Below are positions 31,259 through 38,956 of a DNA stretch of 64,000 nucleotides, piece after piece. The stretch lies in the NCBI GenBank assembly GCA_036488085.1, contig DASXHZ010000012.1, positions 130,550-194,549 of the forward strand, read 5' to 3'. The notes under the pieces were generated by a model, which did no database searches, was not told the DNA's origin, and saw nothing but the letters and a program-made list of their open reading frames with translations. Source of the DNA: DASXHZ01 sp036488085. GTDB taxonomy: Bacteria > Acidobacteriota > Thermoanaerobaculia > Gp7-AA8. How positions within the stretch are numbered: the stretch's first letter is position 1; each line of letters begins with the position of its first letter. The position numbers and the translations under genes were made by a program.

Positions 31259-34099
31259 CTACATCGCGATCTGTGCCAGGGCGGCACGAATCTCGTCCTG
31301 ACGCGCGGTCAGCGCCGCTCGGACGGCCTGGTACTTTGCGTCGCTGGCGAGGAAGGAGAAGAGCGGATCGGCGAGGACGTAGCTGATGGTCGGCTCACGC
31401 CGGTTGTCCGCGCTCTGCAGCGACGAGACGACGTTCTTCGCGTCGCCCATCATTGCGTACACTTCGGCAGCGGATGTCCAGTAGTCGTCGCCGGCGTGCG
31501 AGCCCTTCAGCGCCTCTTTCAGGTGCGTCTCCGCCTCGCCACGCGCGTTCTGCCCGGCGGCCACGTACGCCTGCAGGAGGTGATAGCCGTAATTCGGATC
31601 GACCTTCTGCAGCTTTTCGAGCTCGATCTTCGCGATGTCGGGCGTGTGACGCAGCACCGCGAGCCGGCCGATCTTCAGCGCCAGCGCGGCGTTGTTCGGT
31701 GCGTTGACCTCGACGTCGTAGTACTTCTGCACCGCGTCCTCGTACTTTCCGGCCGCCAGCAAGAGGTCGGGCTCCTGGATGGCGCTGTCGCCGAGGCTGA
31801 AGCGATTCAGGCGCGTGACCGCGGCGGAGAAGTGGCGCGCGTCATTCGCCGAAAACGCGTACTTCCCGACGGTGTTCAACGCCTCGGCGTCATCCCCCGA
31901 GTGTTTCAGGATCGCGCCGTACGCCCTGAGCGCCGACGGAACATCGCCGGCTGCGAGGCTTCCCCGCGCAACGCGACGTGCCGCGTCGACGTTTGCCGGC
32001 GCGAGGGCCAACACCTGCTTCGCGGCGGTCAGCGCGTCTTTGTCGTTGCCGCGCGCGGCGAAGAGGTTCATGGCGACGAGCTGCGCCGACAGGAAATTCG
32101 GGTCGGCCGCGACAGCGGCGCGTAACGCCGTCTCCGCCTTGGCGTCGTCGTTGTTGGCATGCGCCGCGAGCGCGTCGGCGAACGCGTTGAGCGCCGCGGG
32201 GGCACCGGAACGGATCTGGAGGTGGGTCTGCGACGCGATCCACTGAGTGAGCGCCATGATTCCGGCGGCGCTATCCGCGAGCGCTGCGGGCGGACCGATT
32301 TTCGATCCGGCGGCCGGCACGAACTGCGGCGGCGAATTCGGATGGATCGCGGCGCTGCAGGTGATGGCATCGACCGATGCGTTATCGATCACTTTCACGT
32401 CGGGCGTGTTCTTCAGCAGCTCGATCACGGCGAGACGGATCGCGGCAGCACGCTCGAGCAGCGCCGGCTCCGCGCCTTCCACGCTGAAATTGTCGACGAC
32501 GATCTCGTGAACGGCCGGCGCTACCGCCTTCGGCGCGGCGACCACCGCCGGCGCCTCTTTCTGGCGCGACATCATGATTCCGCCGACGCCCGCGGCAAGA
32601 AGAATCACCCCCGCTGCGGCATAGAACATCGAACGGTGCCGCTTCGGTGAAACGGGCGGCGCAGGCGGGGCGTCGATCTCGGTCGCATGCGTGTCGATCT
32701 GCGTCGGCGCATTCGCGATCGTGACCTTCGGCTCGGGAGGGACGATCTCGTACAGCTTCATCCCGGCGCGCGCGCCGGCGTCGCGCAGGCGCACGTTGCC
32801 CCGCCCCTGCTTCACGAAGTCTTCGCTGATGTACAGCTTCCGCTTCGGCATGGCGGCGAGCGTCTTGTACGCGCGCGCCAGCGCATCGCCTCCCGGCGTG
32901 CCGTCGGTGAGCGTGACCTCGCCAGCATGGAGAAGAACGCGGATCGGAAGATCGGCGCGCTCCTGCTGCTCGGGCTCGATGTCGAATTCCGCCTTGCGCG
33001 CCGCTTCCAGCGCCGCGTCGACGGTCGGGAGCTCCGCGACGAGCTTCGCGCCAAATGGGTCGATCACGTTGCCGTCAAAGAGGTAGACGGCCTCGCCGAT
33101 GATCTGCTGCATCTTCGCCGCGTCGCGCGCCGGATCGCTGCTCTCGTTTGCGTCGACGTCGGCGATCAGGAGGATCTTGGATCGTGCGGTCGTCTCCGAC
33201 TGCGCGGCCGGCGCGCTCGCCGTGGCGCCCATATGGGCGACGAGGTCGTTCGCGAACTTGAGGGCGTCAGGCTGGGTCCGCGCGATCTCCTCGACGATCG
33301 CACGCGCATCCTTCTGCCGTTTGAACGGATCTTTGAAGACGCACTTGCCGATGGCCTCCATCACCGGCCCTTCGATCTGCGGGTTGAGCGCGCGCGGCGA
33401 CTGCGGCTGCCCCTCCACGATCGCGCGCGCGATGTCGGACGCATTCGTCGCGGTCCACGGCAGCGCGCCGGTTGCGATCTCGTAGAAGACGACGCCGATC
33501 GAGAAGACGTCGGTGCGGAAATCCACCGCCTGGGCGCTGATCTGCTCCGGCGCCATGTACGCGACCGAACGCGGGTCGCTGCCGCGCTGCTGATACGCAG
33601 GCGACGAGGCCCCTTCCTTGCGCGGGATCAGGTTCAGAAGATTGAGGCCGCCCAGGCGCACCTGACCGTTCGATTGGACCATCACGGCGTCGCCGGTGAT
33701 GTTGCCGTGCACCATGTTGCGGTTCTGGAGAAACTTCGCCACGTCGGCAAGCTGATACGCGAGGCGGAAGAATTCCTCGCGGCCGCGCGGCTTGCCGTCG
33801 AGATACCTCGAGAGCGGCTGGACGTCGATGAAGTCCATCGCCAGCGCGAGGACGTCGCCAGCGACGACGATGTCGCGGATCGGAACGAGGAACGAGTGAT
33901 AGAGAGCGGCGCCGAGGCGGACCTGCTTGAGCGCCTCCTCGCGGCGCGCAGGGTCATTCCGCATCTGCTTGGTCAGGATTTTCAGCGCCGCCGGCTTGCC
34001 GCCCCGCGTGTCGTCTGCCCGCCAGACGGACGTACCGATGCGCTCGACGAGACGGTACTGCAGCAACTCGCTGCCGGGTGAAACGGGGTCTGTGGGCAT
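31259..34099 (-). CDS. Pseudokinase-pseudocyclase-TM-TPR receptor
   Basis: A 946-residue protein. Residues about 15-275 follow the bacterial Ser/Thr kinase fold, with K40 (AALKIL), APE (183-185) and TDVFSIGVVFYE, but HRD is HGN (131-133) and DFG is GGL (150-152), and the glycine loop is degraded, so catalysis is unlikely. Residues about 307-453 resemble a class III cyclase domain (ILLIADVDANE, VLLHAGEVTLTDG, GDALARAYKTLAAM) lacking the usual paired metal aspartates. One TM (491-510) precedes a periplasmic part with about eight TPR-like helices (640-930). Probably a regulatory scaffold across the inner membrane. TAAAAT lies 11 nt before the ATG. Confidence 0.85.
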   Translation of the reverse strand: MPTDPVSPGSELLQYRLVERIGTSVWRADDTRGGKPAALKILTKQMRNDPARREEALKQVRLGAALYHSFLVPIRDIVVAGDVLALAMDFIDVQPLSRYLDGKPRGREEFFRLAYQLADVAKFLQNRNMVHGNITGDAVMVQSNGQVRLGGLNLLNLIPRKEGASSPAYQQRGSDPRSVAYMAPEQISAQAVDFRTDVFSIGVVFYEIATGALPWTATNASDIARAIVEGQPQSPRALNPQIEGPVMEAIGKCVFKDPFKRQKDARAIVEEIARTQPDALKFANDLVAHMGATASAPAAQSETTARSKILLIADVDANESSDPARDAAKMQQIIGEAVYLFDGNVIDPFGAKLVAELPTVDAALEAARKAEFDIEPEQQERADLPIRVLLHAGEVTLTDGTPGGDALARAYKTLAAMPKRKLYISEDFVKQGRGNVRLRDAGARAGMKLYEIVPPEPKVTIANAPTQIDTHATEIDAPPAPPVSPKRHRSMFYAAAGVILLAAGVGGIMMSRQKEAPAVVAAPKAVAPAVHEIVVDNFSVEGAEPALLERAAAIRLAVIELLKNTPDVKVIDNASVDAITCSAAIHPNSPPQFVPAAGSKIGPPAALADSAAGIMALTQWIASQTHLQIRSGAPAALNAFADALAAHANNDDAKAETALRAAVAADPNFLSAQLVAMNLFAARGNDKDALTAAKQVLALAPANVDAARRVARGSLAAGDVPSALRAYGAILKHSGDDAEALNTVGKYAFSANDARHFSAAVTRLNRFSLGDSAIQEPDLLLAAGKYEDAVQKYYDVEVNAPNNAALALKIGRLAVLRHTPDIAKIELEKLQKVDPNYGYHLLQAYVAAGQNARGEAETHLKEALKGSHAGDDYWTSAAEVYAMMGDAKNVVSSLQSADNRREPTISYVLADPLFSFLASDAKYQAVRAALTARQDEIRAALAQIAM

Positions 34100-34110
34100 G
34101 GTGGCGGGTT

Positions 34111-34116
34111 ATTTTA
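34111..34116 (-). promoter_or_regulatory. Putative -10 box for the pseudokinase gene
   Basis: TAAAAT on the minus strand ends 11 nt before the ATG at 34099 and overlaps the TAA stop of the upstream biotin-carrier gene. Confidence 0.4.
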
Positions 34117-34611
34117 CGTGATGTGCACGAGCGGCGCGCCGCTCTCGACCGTGTCTCCGACGGTCACGAAGACTTCCTTGATCGTGCCGTCGATCGGCGC
34201 CTGGATCTCGTTCTCCATCTTCATCGCCTCGAGGATGAGCAAGCCGGTGCCGCGGCTGACGGTCTGTCCCGGCTCGACCAGCACGCGCACGATGCGTCCC
34301 GGCATCAGCGCATTGACGTCGCCCGCCTCGCCCTCTTCGTCGTCGCGCGTCTTGCGGCGGAGCGAGAGGGGGTCGATGATCTCGATGACCGCCTTCGCGC
34401 CGCTGAACGAGATCTCGTGCTGCGTTCCATGGCGCTGGTGCACGAACGCGAACTGCGTCCCATCTTCTAACCGGAGCGAGTGGAGCGATTCGCCCGCCTT
34501 TACGAGATCGACCGAGATCTCGCGGTCGTCGATTTTCACGATGTAGCCACTGCCGTGCCGCTCGACCTCGACCGCCAGAACGTCGCCTTCGTGTTGCGCC
34601 ACGAACTTCAT
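34114..34611 (-). CDS. Biotin carboxyl carrier protein
   Basis: A 165-residue carrier. The C-terminal biotinyl domain (about 98-165) has ALMPGRIVRVLVEPGQTV and the biotinylation site EAMKMEN with K131. The N-terminal 90 residues are beta-rich, like the BT/linker region of acyl-CoA carboxylase alpha chains (VEVERHGSGYIVKIDDREI), so this looks like the C-terminal half of an acyl-CoA carboxylase alpha subunit encoded separately. It lies downstream of the biotin carboxylase gene on the same strand, separated by an inverted repeat. A carboxyltransferase is not in the window. Confidence 0.9.
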   Translation of the reverse strand: MKFVAQHEGDVLAVEVERHGSGYIVKIDDREISVDLVKAGESLHSLRLEDGTQFAFVHQRHGTQHEISFSGAKAVIEIIDPLSLRRKTRDDEEGEAGDVNALMPGRIVRVLVEPGQTVSRGTGLLILEAMKMENEIQAPIDGTIKEVFVTVGDTVESGAPLVHIT

Positions 34612-34618
34612 TGTTCGC

Positions 34619-34624
34619 AGTTTA
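34619..34624 (-). promoter_or_regulatory. Putative -10 box, leaderless biotin carrier gene
   Basis: TAAACT on the minus strand ends 7 nt before the ATG at 34611, with no Shine-Dalgarno. It lies between the gene and the large inverted repeat. Confidence 0.5.
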
Positions 34625-34628
34625 TCCC

Positions 34629-34746
34629 GAGCGTAGCGAGGGATCTCCGGTTACACCGCGCAAAGCGTTACCACGAGCGGCGCGAGTACGTTCATCGCTC
34701 GTGCGCAACCTCCGAGCGGTGTAACTGGAGATCCTTCGCTGCGCTC
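34629..34746. repeat. 118-bp nested inverted repeat (REP/MITE-like)
   Basis: Arms 34629-34658 and 34717-34746 are 30 bp long and complementary with about four mismatches (for example GAGCGTAGCGAGGGATCTCC against GAGCGCAGCGAAGGATCTCC). Inside them CACGAGCG (34672-34679) pairs with CGCTCGTG (34696-34703). The outer arm runs into the accC stop codon. No coding sequence is inside. Confidence 0.75.
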
Positions 34747-36235
34747 AGGATGGACTGAAGCGACGCCCCGCCAGCTTCCAGTGTGACCCCCCTTCCTGCG
34801 GGAGCTTCACGCGCTGCGCGTCTTCGAACGCCATGATCGCGGCGGCGGCGATCGCGGCGTCCGAGGTCGGGCCCTTCGCCCTGCGATGCTCCAGGTTCAT
34901 CTTCGGCAAGAGGCGATCGATGTAGCCGGTGTCGAACTTCGCCGCCACGAAGTCGGGGTCGTTCATGATGTAGCTGAAGAACGGGATCGACGTCTCGATC
35001 CCCTCGACGCGGTACTCCGTCAGCGCGCGCTTCATCCTCGCGATCGCCTCGTCGCGCGTCGCGCCGTGGCACACGAGTTTTGAGAGCATCGGGTCGTAGA
35101 AGACCGGCACCGTGTAACCGGCATAGACCCCGTTCTCGTTGCGGACGCCGGGACCCTGCGGAAGGTTGAGATAGCGGATCAATCCCGGCGACGGCGCGAA
35201 CTTGCGCGTCGGATCTTCAGCGTAGATGCGGCATTCGATCGCGTGGCCGGTGGGCGACAGCTGTGACTGTTCGACGTCGAGCGTCTCCCCCTGCGCGATC
35301 CGGAGCTGCCACTTCACGAGGTCGAGTCCCCACACCATCTCGGTGACCGGATGCTCGACCTGGAGCCGGGTGTTCATCTCGAGGAAATAGAACTCGCGAT
35401 CGGGACCCATGAGGCACTCGATCGTGCCGGCGGAGTAGTAGTTGACCGCGCGTGCCGCTTTGACCGCCATCGCGCCGAGGCGCTCACGTAGCTCGCGGTC
35501 GACGACGGGAGACGGGCACTCCTCGACGACCTTCTGATGGCGGCGCTGCAGCGTGCACTCGCGTTCGCCGAGGTGAATGATGTTGCCGTGCTGATCGCCG
35601 AGGATCTGCACCTCGATGTGGCGCGGCGAGGGGACGAACTTCTCGGCGTACACCGAGCCGTCGCCGAAGAACGACTCCGCCTCGCTGGTGACGCGCTCGT
35701 ATGACGAGCGGAGGTCTTCTTCGCGCTCGACGAGGCGCATCCCCTTCCCGCCGCCGCCGGCGCTCGCCTTGATCATGATCGGGAGGCCGGCACTCTTCGC
35801 GAAGTCGACGATCTCCTCGACCGACTTCACCGCCTCCGTGAGGCCGGGGACGACCGGAACGCCGGCGGCCTGCATCCGCTGCCGCGACTCCGTCTTCGAT
35901 CCCATCGCCTCGATCGACTCGGGCGAGGGGCCGATGAAGAGGATGCCGGCGTCGCGGCACGCGCGCGCGAACTCGGCATTTTCCGCGAGGAAGCCGTAGC
36001 CGGGATGGATGGCATCCGCTTTCGACTTCTTCGCCGCCTCGATGATGCGGTCGATGCGGAGATAACTCTCGCGCGACGGAGCGGGTCCGACCGGGAGCGC
36101 CTCGTCGGCGTAGACGACGTGGAGCGCGGCGCGATCGGGCTCCGAGTAGACGGCGACCGTCGGGTAACCCATCTCGCGGCACGCTCGGATGACGCGCACC
36201 GCGATCTCGCCGCGATTCGCCACGAGAACTTTCAC
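34745..36235 (-). CDS. accC: Biotin carboxylase / acyl-CoA carboxylase alpha (BC part)
   Basis: A 496-residue biotin carboxylase, from a GTG at 36235 (VKVLVANRGEIAVRVIRACREMGY); sequence upstream of this is not protein-like. ATP-grasp features are clear: KIKASAGGGGKGMRLV-type loop (MIKASAGGGGKGMRLVE), HIEVQILGDQHG, FLEMNTRLQVEHPVTEMV with metal and catalytic residues, and the C-terminal domain (AIECRIYAEDP). It is about 45 residues longer than E. coli AccC, as in propionyl- or methylcrotonyl-CoA carboxylase alpha chains. Its stop abuts the inverted repeat before the carrier gene. Confidence 0.93.
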   Translation of the reverse strand: MKVLVANRGEIAVRVIRACREMGYPTVAVYSEPDRAALHVVYADEALPVGPAPSRESYLRIDRIIEAAKKSKADAIHPGYGFLAENAEFARACRDAGILFIGPSPESIEAMGSKTESRQRMQAAGVPVVPGLTEAVKSVEEIVDFAKSAGLPIMIKASAGGGGKGMRLVEREEDLRSSYERVTSEAESFFGDGSVYAEKFVPSPRHIEVQILGDQHGNIIHLGERECTLQRRHQKVVEECPSPVVDRELRERLGAMAVKAARAVNYYSAGTIECLMGPDREFYFLEMNTRLQVEHPVTEMVWGLDLVKWQLRIAQGETLDVEQSQLSPTGHAIECRIYAEDPTRKFAPSPGLIRYLNLPQGPGVRNENGVYAGYTVPVFYDPMLSKLVCHGATRDEAIARMKRALTEYRVEGIETSIPFFSYIMNDPDFVAAKFDTGYIDRLLPKMNLEHRRAKGPTSDAAIAAAAIMAFEDAQRVKLPQEGGSHWKLAGRRFSPS

Positions 36236-36254
36236 GCGCCGCGCATTGTAGCGA

Positions 36255-36260
36255 TAAGAT
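36255..36260 (+). promoter_or_regulatory. Putative -10 box for the 106-residue protein gene
   Basis: TAAGAT (within GATAAGAT) ends 8 nt before the ATG at 36269 and no Shine-Dalgarno is present. It lies in the 33-bp gap from the divergent accC start. Confidence 0.45.
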
Positions 36261-36268
36261 CGCGCGCC

Positions 36269-36589
36269 ATGGCCGATGAGTCGATTCACCAGCAGCGGAT
36301 GCAGATCCTGTCAGGCGTCGTGACGGCCCTGCTCGATGAGTTGAAGAGCGGCAACGGCGACAAGGACCGGCGGCGTCAGGTCGAAGAGTGGATGCGCACG
36401 CTCGCCGAAAAGTACCCTGAGTTCAACATCGAAGTCGGCCTCCGCGACTACTACCTGGCTGAGGCGGCGAGACTGAGCGCCGACTTCGGCAAGACGCCGG
36501 AGCTGTCGGAAAAGCTATCGCTCGGACGAGCGATCGAGTCGTTCCTGGATCGGGCGCAGGACTACGACAAGCGGATCAACGGGACGTGA
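36269..36589 (+). CDS. Hypothetical helical protein
   Basis: A 106-residue cytosolic protein, MADESIHQQRMQILSGVVTAL..., predicted mostly helical and charged, with no signal peptide. It is divergent from accC with only 33 bp between starts. The first two bases of its stop lie within the first heptamer of the palindromic array that follows. No family is recognised; the regular amphipathic helices and clean ORF support it as real. Confidence 0.65.
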   Translation: MADESIHQQRMQILSGVVTALLDELKSGNGDKDRRRQVEEWMRTLAEKYPEFNIEVGLRDYYLAEAARLSADFGKTPELSEKLSLGRAIESFLDRAQDYDKRINGT

Positions 36590-36648
36590 TTCGTTACTCG
36601 TTACTCGTGACTCGTTACTCGAGTCACGAATAACGAGTCACGAATCAC
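36586..36648. repeat. Palindromic heptamer array (family copy 2)
   Basis: Nine contiguous 7-bp words without gaps: GTGATTC, GTTACTC, GTTACTC, GTGACTC and GTTACTC, then the inverted GAGTCAC, GAATAAC, GAGTCAC and GAATCAC. The centre has no loop, so the DNA can form a long cruciform. It starts inside the stop codon of the preceding gene and ends 7 bp before the tRNA CCA end. Confidence 0.85.
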
Positions 36649-36655
36649 CCTCTGA

Positions 36656-36740
<85 letters not shown>

Positions 36741-36763
36741 AGGCGATTCAAAGAGACCAGCTA

Positions 36764-37051
36764 CTACTTCTTGACCGGGGCCGTCGGGGCCGAGGTGTGA
36801 CCGCTCATGACCGAGGAGCGCGGGTGCGCTTGCAGGATCGCGAGAGCCATCGAGGTCAGAACGAACGCCACGAAGAATCCGGTCGTCAGCTTGTGCAGGA
36901 GCGTTGTCGCGCCGCGCGCGCCGAACGCCGTCTGCGAGCCGCCACCACCGAAGGCGCCGGCGAGGTCCGCACCCTTGCCCTGCTGCACGAGCACGACGAG
37001 GATGAGGAAGATGCTGATGACGACGTGAAGGATGACGAGCAATACAGTCAT
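36764..37051 (-). CDS. secG: Protein translocase subunit SecG
   Basis: A 95-residue SecG with two TM helices (VLLVILHVVISIFLILVVLV and FFVAFVLTSMALAILQA) separated by the conserved loop VQQGKGADLAGAFGGGGSQT. It supports SecYEG-dependent export. It lies between tpiA and tRNA-Leu, a common bacterial order (tpiA-secG-tRNA-Leu). Confidence 0.95.
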   Translation of the reverse strand: MTVLLVILHVVISIFLILVVLVQQGKGADLAGAFGGGGSQTAFGARGATTLLHKLTTGFFVAFVLTSMALAILQAHPRSSVMSGHTSAPTAPVKK

Positions 37052-37130
37052 AAATTTCCCGAGGGATTCTCCGAGTGCCTTGCTGCAAACCCGGCAAGGG
37101 TGCGAATTCTTCCCGGAAACGGCTCAGCCG

Positions 37131-37871
37131 TCAAGCCGCCGAAAGCGCCGTGTGGATGGCGAGAAACTTCTGCGAATCGAGGCTGGCGCCGCCCACCAGG
37201 AAGCCATCGATCGCACCGTTCGCGACGAGGTCTCCGACGTTGTCGGGCGTGACGCTCCCGCCGTAGAGAATCGCGCCGTCGTGGAGTGATTTCGGCCAAG
37301 AGTAACGCACCGCCGAGCGGATGTGGCGCACCGTCTCGGCGCACATCGCGCCGGTGGCGTTGCGTCCCGTTCCGATCGCCCAGATCGGCTCGTAGGCGAT
37401 GATGACCTCTTTCGCCTTCTGCAGCGACTCCGAGACGACCGCGTGCACCTGGTCGGCGAGGAAACGCGTCACCTCGCCGGCATCGCGGGTCTCGAGGTTC
37501 TCGCCGATGCAGAGCACGGGGGTGAGGCCGTGGTCGATCGCCATCGCGAGCCGGCGCCCGACCAGCGCGTCATCCTCGTGGTAGACGTTCCGCCGTTCGG
37601 AATGACCGACGATCACGAACGTGACGCCGACGTCTTTCAACATCTGGGCTGAGACCTCACCGGTGAACGCCCCGGTCGCGCGGTCGCCGCAGTTCTGGGC
37701 GGAGACGGCGACCTTCCGTGCGATCCGCGCCACGTCGTCGACATAGACATAAGGAGGTGCGACGACCAGCTTCGCTCCCTCCGGCGCGCTCTCCAGCGTG
37801 CGCATGTAGGGCTCGATCCCTTCCGGCGGGAGATTCATCTTCCAGTTGGCGACGGCGTAGCGCTTCGGCAT
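37131..37871 (-). CDS. tpiA: Triosephosphate isomerase
   Basis: A 246-residue glycolytic enzyme of normal length, starting MPKRYAVANWKMNLPPEG with the catalytic Lys. The catalytic His is in VIVGHSERR and the Glu in AYEPIWAIGTG; the phosphate loop is AILYGGSVTPDN. The ATG at 37871 is preceded at 8 nt by TAAACT rather than a Shine-Dalgarno. secG follows it on the same strand. Confidence 0.96.
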   Translation of the reverse strand: MPKRYAVANWKMNLPPEGIEPYMRTLESAPEGAKLVVAPPYVYVDDVARIARKVAVSAQNCGDRATGAFTGEVSAQMLKDVGVTFVIVGHSERRNVYHEDDALVGRRLAMAIDHGLTPVLCIGENLETRDAGEVTRFLADQVHAVVSESLQKAKEVIIAYEPIWAIGTGRNATGAMCAETVRHIRSAVRYSWPKSLHDGAILYGGSVTPDNVGDLVANGAIDGFLVGGASLDSQKFLAIHTALSAA

Positions 37872-37879
37872 TGGCGCTG

Positions 37880-37885
37880 AGTTTA
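37880..37885 (-). promoter_or_regulatory. Putative -10 box, leaderless tpiA
   Basis: TAAACT on the minus strand ends 8 nt before the tpiA ATG and overlaps the TAA stop of the GGDEF gene. Confidence 0.5.
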
Positions 37886-38911
37886 ACTGCTCGCGATCCG
37901 GTTCTTGCCGCTGCGCTTCGCTTCGTACAGGCGCTCGTCGGCGCGGCGGATGACGTCGTTCGCTGACTCGCCGTTGCGGTAGTCGGCGAGGCCGATCGAG
38001 ACGGAGCAGCGGATGGCGCCCTCTTCGTCGGTCGGGATCGTCAGCTCGCGCACCCTTTCGAGGATCCGCTCGGCGACGGCAGCGGCACCGGAAAGGTCGG
38101 TATGCGGAAGGACCACCGCGAACTCGTCGCCGCCGAAACGGACGAAGAAGTCGGGGTGGCGGATGGTCTCGCGGACGGCGCCGCAAAGCTCCGAGAGGAC
38201 GACGTCACCGATGGTATGGCCGAAGCTGTCGTTGATCTGCTTGAAGTCGTCGACGTCGAACATCAGTAGGGACAGCGGCAGGTTGTAGACGCGCGCACGT
38301 TCGATCTCGTGCGGCAGCTGGCGGCGGAAGTAGCGCTTGTTCCAGATGCCGGTGAGGTCGTCGCTGTCGGCGAGGTCGAGGATGCGTTCGCGCGCGTTCA
38401 GGTTGTCGAGCAGCAGCGCCACCTGACTCGTGAAGATGTCGATCAGCGAGTGATGGTCGTCGGTGAACGGCAGGTCGTGCCGGTAGAGGAAGACGAATCC
38501 GGCGACACGCCGCTTCACCTCGATCATCGAGTCGATGGCGTGATCGAGCGGCAACGCCTCGCCGCGCGGCGCCAGGGCATGCGACTCGGCCTTCACGACC
38601 ACGTCGGTCGTCGCGAACGAGACGGGAATGCGCGACTGGAGCGTCTCGCGGATCCGCTCGATCAGCGCCTCGTCGACCAACGACTCCGCCCCCGCCCGCG
38701 TAGAAATGTAGAAGTCGAGGTTCTGCTCGATCATGACGGCAACCGCCACATCGAAGGCAACGCAGCGGAAGAGGGTCGCAAACGCGCCGGAGAAGAGGTC
38801 GGCCGTCGACTCGCTGGCGATCCCGCGGCTGGTCAGCTCTTGAATCAGAGTGACTAGATCGCTGATTCGTGCATGGTCTTCGGAGCCGACCGAGCTCTCA
38901 GAAGTGCTCAC
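37883..38911 (-). CDS. GAF-like/GGDEF diguanylate cyclase
   Basis: A 342-residue soluble protein from a GTG at 38911. The N-terminal 170 residues look like a GAF-type sensor domain (GAFATLFRCVAFDVAVAVMI, RVAGFVFLYRHDLPFTDDHH). The C-terminal GGDEF domain (about 180-340) has LTGIWNKRYFRRQL, FDVDDFKQINDSFGH, an RHPD inhibitory site and an intact FGGDEF. It should make cyclic di-GMP with feedback control. It is divergent from the PIG-L/glycosyltransferase gene, so it may tie glycan production to cyclic di-GMP. Confidence 0.92.
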   Translation of the reverse strand: MSTSESSVGSEDHARISDLVTLIQELTSRGIASESTADLFSGAFATLFRCVAFDVAVAVMIEQNLDFYISTRAGAESLVDEALIERIRETLQSRIPVSFATTDVVVKAESHALAPRGEALPLDHAIDSMIEVKRRVAGFVFLYRHDLPFTDDHHSLIDIFTSQVALLLDNLNARERILDLADSDDLTGIWNKRYFRRQLPHEIERARVYNLPLSLLMFDVDDFKQINDSFGHTIGDVVLSELCGAVRETIRHPDFFVRFGGDEFAVVLPHTDLSGAAAVAERILERVRELTIPTDEEGAIRCSVSIGLADYRNGESANDVIRRADERLYEAKRSGKNRIASS

Positions 38912-38940
38912 TCTCGGAACGCGTCCATGATAACGCCCCC

Positions 38941-38946
38941 TATAAT
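38941..38946 (+). promoter_or_regulatory. Consensus -10 box of the glycan operon
   Basis: A perfect TATAAT ends 10 nt before the ATG at 38957; no Shine-Dalgarno and no obvious -35. It would start a near-leaderless transcript covering 38957-45056. Confidence 0.6.
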
Positions 38947-38956
38947 CCGGCGCAGA

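Noticed and set aside
34629..34746. A simple terminator between accC and the carrier gene
   Set aside because: The arms are 30 bp with a long structured interior and no T-run. It fits a dispersed inverted-repeat element better, although it may still affect transcription.
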